Assembly: GCF_900156405.1 (NCBI RefSeq)
Contig: NZ_FTNN01000001.1
Coordinates: 417,651 to 481,650, forward strand
Direction of reading: 5' to 3'
Source of the DNA: Shewanella morhuae
GTDB taxonomy: Bacteria; Pseudomonadota; Gammaproteobacteria; Enterobacterales; Shewanellaceae
Length of the DNA stretch: 64,000 nt
The position numbers were made by a program, and so were the translations under genes. Under the pieces are notes generated by a model, which did not search any database, was not told where the DNA came from, and saw nothing but the letters and a program-made list of their open reading frames with translations. Positions 27,871 to 35,106 of the stretch are shown here, one piece after another. Numbering within the stretch: the first letter of the stretch is position 1; the number at the start of each line of letters is the position of its first letter.

Positions 27871-27928
27871 TTTTTGCATTTAACATGATGAATCTAGTTC
27901 TATTTACTGCATAAAATAAATGCAAAAA
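27871..27928. repeat. 12-bp perfect inverted repeat upstream of legB
   Basis: TTTTTGCATTTA (27871-27882) and its exact complement TAAATGCAAAAA (27917-27928) are 34 bp apart in the 174-bp gap between legB and the 89-residue gene. A smaller TGCAT/ATGCA hairpin overlaps the right arm. It may be a binding site or an mRNA stem-loop; no T-tract supports termination. Confidence 0.45.
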
Positions 27929-27936
27929 ATGAACCA
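27922..27936 (-). promoter_or_regulatory. Weak sigma54-like promoter before legB
   Basis: The minus strand reads TGGTTC-ATTTT-TTGC, keeping the GG and GC at the correct spacing but with two mismatches in the -24 element. It is 138 bp from the legB ATG and overlaps the right arm of the inverted repeat. A single match of this quality can occur by chance. Confidence 0.3.
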
Positions 27937-27958
27937 GATTGCTATAAATGTGGTGTGA

Positions 27959-28228
27959 TTATGGTTTAAAAGACGCTTTTAACAGCAGAGGTAAGTCATA
28001 TTCAAGACTGTCAGCCAAAGAAAGCCAGTCGTGACGTTCTTGCGCTGCAAGCATCTCTCTAAATAATAGTGCAACAGTCTTGACATTTGTTAGTTCAGGC
28101 AGCACAGGTTTGAGCAGGTCTATACAATGAGCAAAGTCATGTGAACCATCGGCTTCATAGCCTAATCGAAACTTACTAGCAGTAGATATCAATTTCATCA
28201 TGAGTACGTCAATTGGTTTATTGTTCAA
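27959..28228 (-). CDS. Small hypothetical protein co-translated with Maf
   Basis: An 89-residue soluble, mainly helical protein with no signal peptide or membrane span. Visible patterns are LISTASKFRLGYEADGSHDF and LAAQERHDWLSLADSLEYDLPLL. Its start overlaps the end of the maf gene by 4 bp, so the two are translationally coupled. I do not recognise a family. It could be a Maf partner, or a helper in flagellin delivery. Confidence 0.7.
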   Translation of the reverse strand: MNNKPIDVLMMKLISTASKFRLGYEADGSHDFAHCIDLLKPVLPELTNVKTVALLFREMLAAQERHDWLSLADSLEYDLPLLLKASFKP

Positions 28229-29523
28229 GACTTACACTCCTGATATGGAGCGCCATCAATGGCGGCGCCATCTAAACTTGCGTTATAAAATGTTACATAT
28301 GGTTTAGAATAAATGTAATGTTCTAATGCAAGTAGATATCCACGAAAACTAAGATCCGTCGCAACTTTTTCCCCATAACCATTCATTACCCAATGTTTTT
28401 TCTCATGGGCTATAGATATTCCCAACTCGCCGTCTTGCCAGAAAGCATGCGTCTTATTATGTGGATAACTAAAATCGCAACCAAATAAGATAATAGTTTG
28501 ACTTTTTAGGTGTACCGCTAAATCTATGGTTGGGTGGATGACGCTGCCATTAGTAAATAAGCGTAATTTAGGAGCGAGTTGGTATAACTCATCATAGACT
28601 TGACTCAGCGAATAAGCTGCAAAACGTTGTCCTGGCCACCATTGTAATAAATCCTGTTGTGACTTGGGAAAATAGACTAGTTTCACACTGGCGGGGATAT
28701 TATCTGGTAATAGCTGTTGTGACATATGTTGATCTAGACTAACAACGATATCAGGAATAATATTTTCATTGAGTAATGCTTTTAATGCGGTGTCGACACT
28801 AATCATTAATGGTCGAGTGGACTTTGGTAATGCCCGCTGTACTCTGAGATATGCGTAATGTAGCTCTAGTGTTGGACCTGTGGCTATGACTAATGTCTTA
28901 GTCGGTTGGTAGTGGGAGCTTAAGTCTGCGGCATCACTGTCTTTTTTTATAGTGGCAAGATTTTCCATCATCCGTTGCTTGAGCTTAGCATCAACATTGT
29001 TATGTTTTTTATTTGCATAGGTCAGGTTATTATTAAATACCAATAAGTCACGCAGTCTAGCATTATCATCACTACTCAATGATAGTTCTGGGGTAATAGC
29101 AATATATTGTTGTGCTAACCTGTGATGTTGAAGCTGAAATTCCAGCTCTAGGCGTTGATCGCTTAACCATTGTCGTTGATCGGTATAAGTCAATAATAAG
29201 GCAAATAGATTTACGTTGAGTAGGCAGATACGAATATGTTTTATGGCTGAATTTTGCACGAGAATTGTAGGAACATCCCCCATGCCGACGCCATAAATAG
29301 TTGCTTCATTACAGTTGCTTGGCAGTTGACTAATTAAAAGCTGTGCTTCTGCAATACGATTGTGACGGCTGCTTAACTGGATACCATTTACGCTAATGGT
29401 TTGCTCAGTACCTTGCACTAAATGGGCATTTAAATCTAAGACTGAAGCTGTATTTAGCATTTGACTTAGTAATGGCCAGCGTTGCTTTATAATTTCTAAG
29501 TTGGAGTCAAAAAGTACAGTCAT
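28225..29523 (-). CDS. Motility-associated factor (Maf) glycosyltransferase, short form
   Basis: A 432-residue Maf/DUF115 protein predicted to transfer a CMP-nonulosonic acid to flagellin. The motif KTLVIATGPTLELHYAYL is at about 209-226 and is followed by IIPDIVVSLDQHM and IILFGCDFSYPHNKTHAFW, the usual Maf core order. It lacks the long middle region and TPR tail of the Maf at 14349-16868. The N-terminal 190 residues include ATIYGVGMGDVPTILV, an amino-terminal Rossmann-like part. It starts 50 bp after tRNA-Arg in transcription direction, and the 89-residue gene overlaps its end. Confidence 0.87.
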   Translation of the reverse strand: MTVLFDSNLEIIKQRWPLLSQMLNTASVLDLNAHLVQGTEQTISVNGIQLSSRHNRIAEAQLLISQLPSNCNEATIYGVGMGDVPTILVQNSAIKHIRICLLNVNLFALLLTYTDQRQWLSDQRLELEFQLQHHRLAQQYIAITPELSLSSDDNARLRDLLVFNNNLTYANKKHNNVDAKLKQRMMENLATIKKDSDAADLSSHYQPTKTLVIATGPTLELHYAYLRVQRALPKSTRPLMISVDTALKALLNENIIPDIVVSLDQHMSQQLLPDNIPASVKLVYFPKSQQDLLQWWPGQRFAAYSLSQVYDELYQLAPKLRLFTNGSVIHPTIDLAVHLKSQTIILFGCDFSYPHNKTHAFWQDGELGISIAHEKKHWVMNGYGEKVATDLSFRGYLLALEHYIYSKPYVTFYNASLDGAAIDGAPYQECKS

Positions 29524-29573
29524 TAACCGTATCCTTGAAAGTCATTGTAATTTATCAAGATAAGTTTGTTAAC

Positions 29574-29649
29574 TGGTCTCTCCACAGGGACTCGAACCCC
29601 GATCGGCCGCTTAGGAGGCGGCTGCTCTATCCTGTTGAGCTATAGAGAG
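29574..29649 (-). tRNA. tRNA-Arg (anticodon CCT)
   Basis: The 76-nt cloverleaf folds fully on the minus strand: acceptor CTCTCTA / TGGAGAG, D-stem GCTC/GAGC, anticodon stem GCCGC / GCGGC around loop CTCCTAA, T-loop TTCGAGT, discriminator A and an encoded CCA. The anticodon CCT reads AGG (Arg). It lies between the glycosylation island and the flagellar genes; tRNA genes often serve as integration sites. Confidence 0.95.
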
Positions 29650-29704
29650 ACGAGCATAATTATACTGGTTTTATCCTTGATTAAAAGGCTTAAAATTTAG
29701 TTGC

Positions 29705-30871
29705 TTAAATCTTAATCGCTATGTCGTTTATCTGCACATTATAGGTGGCATTTTGATCTTCAAGTACTGCAGTTGAGCTTTCTTCGCTCACTTGTTCAAT
29801 TTTTACAGTAGCTCGACTCTTAGTGGCGATAGCGCGCATTTCGTTAAGTCGATCGGGTAAATTTTGTTGTAGTACGACTTGGAATTTATCACCAACACGA
29901 ATGCCATGTTTACGACCTAGATTTAAAATAATTCTGTCTGCTTGGCGGCTCACTACTTGGCCCAGTAATGGTCTGCAATTGAGCGTGCTGTCTAAGTCTT
30001 GAGTAGCTTGTTGTATTAATTGGGTGATACTTTTACCGTAGAACGAACGCCAGAATCTATCGCTATTAGGTGTCACTATGGCTTGTTCTTCAAATTCCCA
30101 AGGTGCTGATGTACTGTAGCTTTTGCTCCAAACTTCTTCTCCACTTATCCCATGGTAGAGACTTAGTTTAAAATGAAATTGTCTTGTCGGAGCCTCATCC
30201 CATAATCCAAGAAAGGTCGCTTGCACAGGGTCTACTGAAATATCGATAATTTGGGGCTGCAATATATACTGGCTGTCGGTGATTTCACTGAGCCAACTTG
30301 GGAGCCGATAACCACGAACATCGACAAGCGCTGGTGTAATATCGAGTCGCTCTTTAGCATGGAGATGGCTAAAACTTGTGGATGAGTAATCTTCTATTGT
30401 ATTACCTAGTTTTTCGGCGATAGCTTCTTCAAAACCTGAAAGCTGTCCGTATCTTAGTTGAGTACGATCTTTAATTTGCGATTGTGGAATTAATATAGCG
30501 GCTTTTAAATGCGCGTTAGGGCATTGTGGTGTCTGATCATCATTTAGATCGATTCTTAGGGAAACATTTATTTTATTTCCTTGAATTCTCTCATTAATGA
30601 GTTGAATGCTACTTGCCTGAGCATAACGGTTTAATGCAAATTTATTCTGCGTGAGATTACCATTGGTTGTTTGTTGCTCACTGGATATTCTAATACCAGC
30701 GTTTAAAGTCGCATAACTCACAGCTTGATTAATCGCTTCTTCTCTTGCTTGAGCTATGTTGCCATTTACTATAGCGGCTTCCCCACTGGCCTCTATCCAT
30801 TCGGCTTGAGTCGGTAACGACAATAGTGCAAAGCTCAGCATAATGAGCGAAGCTGAACGTGATATACGCAT
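29705..30871 (-). CDS. flgT: Flagellar assembly protein FlgT
   Basis: FlgT is a periplasmic protein of the H- and T-rings around the basal body of polar Vibrio-type flagella. The 388-residue product has a signal peptide ending in PTQA, an N-terminal domain (WIEASGEAAIVNGNIAQARE), a middle domain and a C-terminal domain with GRKHGIRVGDKFQVV. Translation is placed at the ATG with AAGGAT upstream; an in-frame TTG one codon earlier is possible. It is divergent from flgOP, with which it forms the accessory ring/lipoprotein set. A sigma54-like promoter lies 82 bp upstream. Confidence 0.92.
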   Translation of the reverse strand: MRISRSASLIMLSFALLSLPTQAEWIEASGEAAIVNGNIAQAREEAINQAVSYATLNAGIRISSEQQTTNGNLTQNKFALNRYAQASSIQLINERIQGNKINVSLRIDLNDDQTPQCPNAHLKAAILIPQSQIKDRTQLRYGQLSGFEEAIAEKLGNTIEDYSSTSFSHLHAKERLDITPALVDVRGYRLPSWLSEITDSQYILQPQIIDISVDPVQATFLGLWDEAPTRQFHFKLSLYHGISGEEVWSKSYSTSAPWEFEEQAIVTPNSDRFWRSFYGKSITQLIQQATQDLDSTLNCRPLLGQVVSRQADRIILNLGRKHGIRVGDKFQVVLQQNLPDRLNEMRAIATKSRATVKIEQVSEESSTAVLEDQNATYNVQINDIAIKI

Positions 30872-30952
30872 CAATTCAATCCTTATCGCTAAGCTAATGG
30901 CGATACAGTTTATTAAGCCAGTTTTCTGGCACCCTATCTAATATTGTGGAAA

Positions 30953-30967
30953 GCAATTTCCATGCCT
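30953..30967 (-). promoter_or_regulatory. Sigma54-type promoter for flgT
   Basis: The minus strand reads AGGCAT-GGAAA-TTGC, matching TGGCAC-N5-TTGC except at the first base and the C/T position. It is 82 bp before the flgT start. The same AGGCAT-N5-TTGC form recurs upstream of flgA, which supports both. Confidence 0.55.
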
Positions 30968-30986
30968 AATTAGCTAAGTGTTTTGA

Positions 30987-31013
30987 TAAAGGTTTATCTG
31001 TAACGGCCGATAA
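30987..31013 (+). promoter_or_regulatory. Sigma28 (FliA) promoter for flgOP
   Basis: TAAAG and GCCGATAA are separated by exactly 14 bp, a full match to the FliA consensus. It lies about 130 bp before flgO, which would give a long leader. Confidence 0.85.
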
Positions 31014-31141
31014 AGTCGATATGAAAAATAATATTTTTGGTTCGGACGTAACCTTGGTCTAAAGTTTGCTTTATTAGTTTATCACAATAGGGTGAGCCAC
31101 TTTATTGTCAACAAACCCATACCATCAATGAGGTACATTCA

Positions 31142-31774
31142 ATGCTAAAGCGCGTAATAATTCCCTTAACATTGTTAATGTTAGGTGGATGCGTTGTTAA
31201 ACCAGTTACACCGCTAAAGCCCAGTTTAGTGGATGGCAATGGTTTGCCGCCAACAGCCATGATTAACCATCTGGCGCAGCGAATAGTCACTGAATTAGTT
31301 AAGCAAAATGATGCTCTACGCTCTGATCAGCCTATTGTCGTCACGACACCCGTACTGGTTGGCGATATGCATAGCTCTAATGCGCTGGCGCAGCAATTAC
31401 AACAGGGGTTAATGACCTCGCTGCATAGTTTTCAATTTAATGTCGTGGATTTAAATCTAGCGGATGGCTTACAAGTCACTACTGATGGTGATTTTATTTT
31501 GACGCGGGATTGGCAAAAACTCTCGAAAGACTTACCCGTAGAGCATCTTTTGGTATCGACAATGAGCGCTGTTACCAATGGCATGGCAATTAATACGCGT
31601 ATTGTGAGTTTGAGTAACAATCGTGTGGTGTCGGCTTCGCAAACGTTTGTGACTCAAAAAGAATTGGCTAACTATATGCAGCCTTCGGAGCAAATCGTGT
31701 CACAAAACGGCATCCTTTACCGACAGGCCAGCTCAGGTATGAATGAAGTACGAGTCTTAGGAGATGGAAAATGA
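31142..31774 (+). CDS. flgO: Flagellar outer-membrane lipoprotein FlgO
   Basis: A 210-residue lipoprotein with lipobox MLGGC (Cys 17). FlgO is an outer-membrane protein needed for full stability of polar flagella in Vibrio. The body shows the FlgO pattern MINHLAQRIVTELVKQND, PIVVTTPVLVGDMHSSNALAQQL and VVSASQTFVTQKEL. It is coupled to flgP by a 4-bp ATGA overlap and is preceded by a consensus sigma28 promoter, so expression should be late in flagellar assembly. Confidence 0.9.
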   Translation: MLKRVIIPLTLLMLGGCVVKPVTPLKPSLVDGNGLPPTAMINHLAQRIVTELVKQNDALRSDQPIVVTTPVLVGDMHSSNALAQQLQQGLMTSLHSFQFNVVDLNLADGLQVTTDGDFILTRDWQKLSKDLPVEHLLVSTMSAVTNGMAINTRIVSLSNNRVVSASQTFVTQKELANYMQPSEQIVSQNGILYRQASSGMNEVRVLGDGK

Positions 31775-32220
31775 AACGTTATTTGGTACTCATTACTGCG
31801 CTTTTATTGAGTGGCTGCGCCGCAAAGGATAAATATGTTCAGTGGGAGGACGTGCCACCGCCTAATTTTCCAAAGTTAACCGCTATTGGTTATGCACCGT
31901 TAGCCACTCAGCCAGCCAAAGAGCAATCGCAGCGGGTATTAATGGCGATGCAAGCCTCAAAAATTGTGGCGTATCGAGAGTTAGCTGAACAGGTTTATGG
32001 CCAAAAAATCACCGCCAATAGCAGTGTAAGTGATTGGATGTTGACCGACGATAATGTTAAAGCCTCTGTTTCTGGGGTGATACGCGGTGCGCGAGTGGTT
32101 AAGAGCTATCCGGCGGGTGAACATTATGTCACAGAGTTAGAGCTTGATTTTTCTCAGGTTTGGGCACTTTACCAACAACAGAGTCGTCCACAAAAGGTGA
32201 AAGAAGTGACTTACTTTTAG
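31771..32220 (+). CDS. flgP: Flagellar outer-membrane lipoprotein FlgP
   Basis: A 149-residue lipoprotein (lipobox LLSGC, Cys 16) of the LPP20/FlgP family, a component of the basal disc or outer-ring structures. Patterns seen: LTAIGYAPLATQPAKEQSQRV-like start, MQASKIVAYRELAEQVYG and the VIRGARVVKSYPAGEHYVTELEL strand region. Its ATG overlaps the flgO stop, and a strong terminator follows, so flgOP form a two-gene unit. Confidence 0.92.
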   Translation: MKRYLVLITALLLSGCAAKDKYVQWEDVPPPNFPKLTAIGYAPLATQPAKEQSQRVLMAMQASKIVAYRELAEQVYGQKITANSSVSDWMLTDDNVKASVSGVIRGARVVKSYPAGEHYVTELELDFSQVWALYQQQSRPQKVKEVTYF

Positions 32221-32251
32221 CTGTTTAGAGTGTTCCTAACATGAACGATTG

Positions 32252-32278
32252 AGCCGCGTATTTACGCGGCTTTTCTTT
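32252..32278 (+). terminator. Terminator of flgOP
   Basis: AGCCGCGTA and ACGCGGCT form a near-perfect stem with a short loop and TTTTCTTT after it, 32 bp beyond the flgP stop. Confidence 0.88.
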
Positions 32279-32343
32279 AATACACAAATCGCGAGGGTTA
32301 TAATCTGAGCGTAAGATAAGGAATAGTAAAGGGAATACGCTTG

Positions 32344-32769
32344 CTAGGCTTTTAAATCATTGCCTAAGCTCGAAATAGTTGAGGTTTTACCTTTGTCGTT
32401 ATAAGTGAGACTAGTCGCATTTCTACTTGCTTGTAAAGCTTGTGCAAAACGATTTAGACTGGCTAAATTCATCTCAATTAAACTGGCATTTTGTTCGTTA
32501 AGCTCTTTGCATTCAGTCAATGCTGCTTTAATAATATCCATTTTATGGATAAGTTCTGCCTGCTGAGTGAGCTGTGTTTTATCACTGTGTGCGGCTAAAA
32601 TGTCATCATTAGCTTTTAGAACTTTCAAGCATTGTGATTTTTCACTAGCGAGTGACAGCAGTAAATCGGCGTTTTGGTCAGCCAAAGCGCCTTTTTCCTT
32701 GAGTATGATGTGCTTAAGTACAGCCAAATGGGCGTGTTGTTGATCTACCAGTTTAGCTATTGCTGTCAT
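32344..32769 (-). CDS. flgN: Flagellar export chaperone FlgN
   Basis: A 141-residue helical protein. FlgN is the cytoplasmic chaperone for the hook-filament junction proteins FlgK and FlgL. The all-helix character, length and the position directly after flgM identify it; motifs include LVDQQHAHLAVLKHIILKEKG-like N-terminal helix and LVDQ…NDILAAHSDKTQ. The gap to flgM is only 2 bp. Both are transcribed from the sigma28 promoter before flgM. Confidence 0.87.
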   Translation of the reverse strand: MTAIAKLVDQQHAHLAVLKHIILKEKGALADQNADLLLSLASEKSQCLKVLKANDDILAAHSDKTQLTQQAELIHKMDIIKAALTECKELNEQNASLIEMNLASLNRFAQALQASRNATSLTYNDKGKTSTISSLGNDLKA

Positions 32770-32771
32770 AG

Positions 32772-33095
32772 TTACTCTTTATTTAAGTCATTAAGTTCGG
32801 CTTCAAAACTTGCAATATTAGCAGCCAACTTTTCAGGATCAATCTTGTAACGACCTTCGGCAATAGCCTGTTTAATTTCAGCGACTTTCTTTTGGTCAAC
32901 TTCAGGAAGGCTCGCCATTTTAGACTGAGCTTTTTGTAGTTGTTGTGCTTGGGCCGTAATAACCACAGAATCACTTTTTTGTGGTGTTGTCGATTTTGTC
33001 GCAACTTGAGCAGGTTGTTCATTGCTGGCTTTAGTTGCCCCAGCTCGAACTTGTGCAGTGTTTGCAGTATTGAGTTTGCTAATGTCTATGGCCAT
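32772..33095 (-). CDS. flgM: Anti-sigma28 factor FlgM
   Basis: FlgM holds the flagellar sigma factor FliA inactive until it is exported through the finished hook-basal body. The 107-residue protein begins with the export-type MAIDISKLNTANT and has a long, disordered, Gln/Thr/Ser-rich middle. The conserved C-terminal sigma-binding part is VVITAQAQQLQKAQSKM, then VDQKKVAEIKQAIAEGRYK and IDPEKLAANI. A GGAGC ribosome-binding site precedes the ATG. A consensus sigma28 promoter lies just upstream, giving autoregulation through FliA. Confidence 0.94.
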   Translation of the reverse strand: MAIDISKLNTANTAQVRAGATKASNEQPAQVATKSTTPQKSDSVVITAQAQQLQKAQSKMASLPEVDQKKVAEIKQAIAEGRYKIDPEKLAANIASFEAELNDLNKE

Positions 33096-33134
33096 TTTCA
33101 GCTCCAGCGTGTGTATTCGGGATTTCTTAACTGG

Positions 33135-33161
33135 GTATCGGCAGCTTATAAAAAAGCTTTA
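33135..33161 (-). promoter_or_regulatory. Sigma28 (FliA) promoter for flgMN
   Basis: On the minus strand TAAAG and GCCGATAC stand exactly 14 bp apart. It is 40 bp before the flgM start and overlaps the end of flgA, so flgMN can be transcribed apart from flgA. Confidence 0.85.
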
Positions 33162-33168
33162 GACTATT

Positions 33169-33876
33169 TTACATTCTTACTTCAACTTCGCCAATGCCCG
33201 TGACTATAGCATCGAGTTCTTTGTTTGAACTGCTATTTTTGATTCTTATCCGATCGCCCCTATTCCCATCTTGCAGAGCTTCTCCCGCTGTTTTAAGTTC
33301 GAAAGAGTTAGAACGCACATGGATAGATACTGAGTCATTCTTACAAACGAAGCATAAGTTGTTGCTCAATATAGGAGAATTTTTTGCTACTCGTCGCTTT
33401 ACGCGTACTCCAGCTAATTTATTAGGGTCATCAAATTCAGCCCCTCTTAAACTATTTTGCTCGATGTAACGTACTTCGACCTGGCTGGGTGAGATGAGTT
33501 CGCCGGGAGCTAAGGTTTCTGTTGAAACAACAACGGGAAATAATATATCGACACGTACCGATATATATATTTGCCATGGGTAGGCTAAGTCTTGCGTGTC
33601 ACAGCTCACTTTGAGAGTGTTATTACGACTAATTTCTCTATCGCTCGCCATTTCAATATTAATAGGCGACGAACATTGTGACGGTAACATTCTTGCGTCA
33701 ACTATTTGCGGTGTAATACTGACCCTAGCATTGTCTGGCGCTGATACTTTTTCAACAATAAGCGCTTTAGCTAATTCTGATATGGCCGATATGGTGGGGA
33801 CAATAGATTCTGCGCTCGCAGAGGCGGGCGTTAATATGGCAAAAATACACAAAAAATAGACTAAATTTACTTTCAT
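33169..33876 (-). CDS. flgA: Flagellar P-ring assembly chaperone FlgA
   Basis: FlgA is a periplasmic chaperone that helps FlgI form the P ring. The 235-residue precursor has an N-terminal signal peptide (YFLCIFAILTPASASAE) and a C-terminal SAF-type domain (residues 112-235: ETLAPGELISPSQVEVRYI, GVRVKRRVAKNSPIL and GDRIRIKNSSSNKELDAIV). It lies upstream of flgMN in the same direction, the standard flgA-flgM-flgN order in Vibrio and Shewanella. A sigma54-like site is 139 bp before the ATG. Confidence 0.93.
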   Translation of the reverse strand: MKVNLVYFLCIFAILTPASASAESIVPTISAISELAKALIVEKVSAPDNARVSITPQIVDARMLPSQCSSPINIEMASDREISRNNTLKVSCDTQDLAYPWQIYISVRVDILFPVVVSTETLAPGELISPSQVEVRYIEQNSLRGAEFDDPNKLAGVRVKRRVAKNSPILSNNLCFVCKNDSVSIHVRSNSFELKTAGEALQDGNRGDRIRIKNSSSNKELDAIVTGIGEVEVRM

Positions 33877-34014
33877 AATGAAGAGACTAGCGTGTAACGC
33901 TAGAATACACCTATACTTTTATAAAGTTCGAAGCTGGTCATTGTTTGAGTTATTTAGACAACTGCCAGAAGATTGACTCAACTTCGACTAGGTTTATCGA
34001 TAGATAAGACGTAA

Positions 34015-34029
34015 GCAATTAATATGCCT
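34015..34029 (-). promoter_or_regulatory. Sigma54-like promoter for flgA
   Basis: The minus strand reads AGGCAT-ATTAA-TTGC, with the critical GG and GC at correct spacing. It is in the flgA-cheV divergent region, 139 bp before flgA. The same hexamer form is found before flgT. Confidence 0.5.
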
Positions 34030-34081
34030 ATACTCACCTGAGTCATAGGGCCGTACATAAACAGAACAACAAGGCAGAGTT

Positions 34082-35002
34082 ATGTCGAGTATTCTTGATT
34101 CAGTCAACAAGCGAACTCAGCTCGTTGGTCAAAACCGTTTAGAACTACTGCTTTTTAAGTTAAATGGTCGTCAGCGTTTTGGGATTAACGTTTTTAAGGT
34201 TAAAGAGGTACTGCAGTGTCCACCACTGACCACTTTGCCTAAACTTAACCCGAATGTAAAAGGTGTCGCTCATATTCGCGGTACGACTATTTCTGTTATC
34301 GATTTGAGTGCAGCAACTGGCGGTCGGCCATTAACCAGCACTGAAAACTGTTTTATTATTATTTCGGAATATAACCGTAGCGTTCAAGGTTTTTTAGTCA
34401 GTTCAGTTGAGCGTATTATCAACATGAATTGGGAAGCCATTATGCCGCCACCACAAGGCGCAGGCCGCAATTCTTACCTGACAGCCGTGACTGAAATTGA
34501 AGGTGAATTAGTTGAAATTCTTGATGTGGAAAAAATACTATATGAGATATCACCCGTAAAAACGGCTATCAGTGAAGAGGTAAATGAGAAGCTAACCCTA
34601 GATAGAAATCGACATTACCATATTATGGTAATCGATGATTCTGCCGTGGCACGTAAACAAATTATTCGCTCACTTGAATCATTAAATTTACAAATTGATA
34701 CAGCAAAAGATGGTCGAGAAGCATTAAATAAGCTTAAAGAAATCGCCAAAGAGATGGATAATGTTGCTGATGAAATTCCACTTATTATCTCAGATATTGA
34801 GATGCCAGAGATGGATGGCTATACCTTGACCGCTGAAATTAGAGATGATCCAAAATTAAAGCATATCAAAGTAGTGCTACATACTTCATTAAGTGGGGTG
34901 TTCAATCAGGCAATGGTTCAAAAAGTCGGCGCAAATGACTTTATTGCTAAGTTTAACCCCGACGAGCTCGCGGCTGCGGTGAATAAGCATTTGAGCTTAT
35001 AA
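34082..35002 (+). CDS. cheV: Chemotaxis coupling protein CheV
   Basis: A 306-residue CheW-receiver hybrid that couples chemoreceptors to CheA and may adjust adaptation. The N-terminal CheW-like domain (residues 18-165) shows FKLNGRQRFGINVFKVKEV and VKGVAHIRGTTISVIDLS. The receiver (about 182-305) has the acidic pair MVIDDSAVARKQI, the phospho-Asp in LIISDIEMPEMDG and the Lys in DFIAKFNP. It is transcribed divergently from flgA, and cheR follows about 100 bp later. This cheV-cheR pair next to flgA/flgB is typical of Shewanella and Vibrio. Confidence 0.95.
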   Translation: MSSILDSVNKRTQLVGQNRLELLLFKLNGRQRFGINVFKVKEVLQCPPLTTLPKLNPNVKGVAHIRGTTISVIDLSAATGGRPLTSTENCFIIISEYNRSVQGFLVSSVERIINMNWEAIMPPPQGAGRNSYLTAVTEIEGELVEILDVEKILYEISPVKTAISEEVNEKLTLDRNRHYHIMVIDDSAVARKQIIRSLESLNLQIDTAKDGREALNKLKEIAKEMDNVADEIPLIISDIEMPEMDGYTLTAEIRDDPKLKHIKVVLHTSLSGVFNQAMVQKVGANDFIAKFNPDELAAAVNKHLSL

Positions 35003-35106
35003 ATTTGTGGGTTAGTACCTCGGTAAGCTTTACGCTATAATCTCGATTCATAACATAATAGTTTCGCACTGATTTTAGTGCATGCTATAAGATTTAGGAT
35101 GTGAAT

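Noticed and set aside
33194..33859. Plus-strand ORFs of 91 and 87 codons opposite flgA
   Set aside because: They are antisense shadows of flgA, without ribosome-binding sites or family features.
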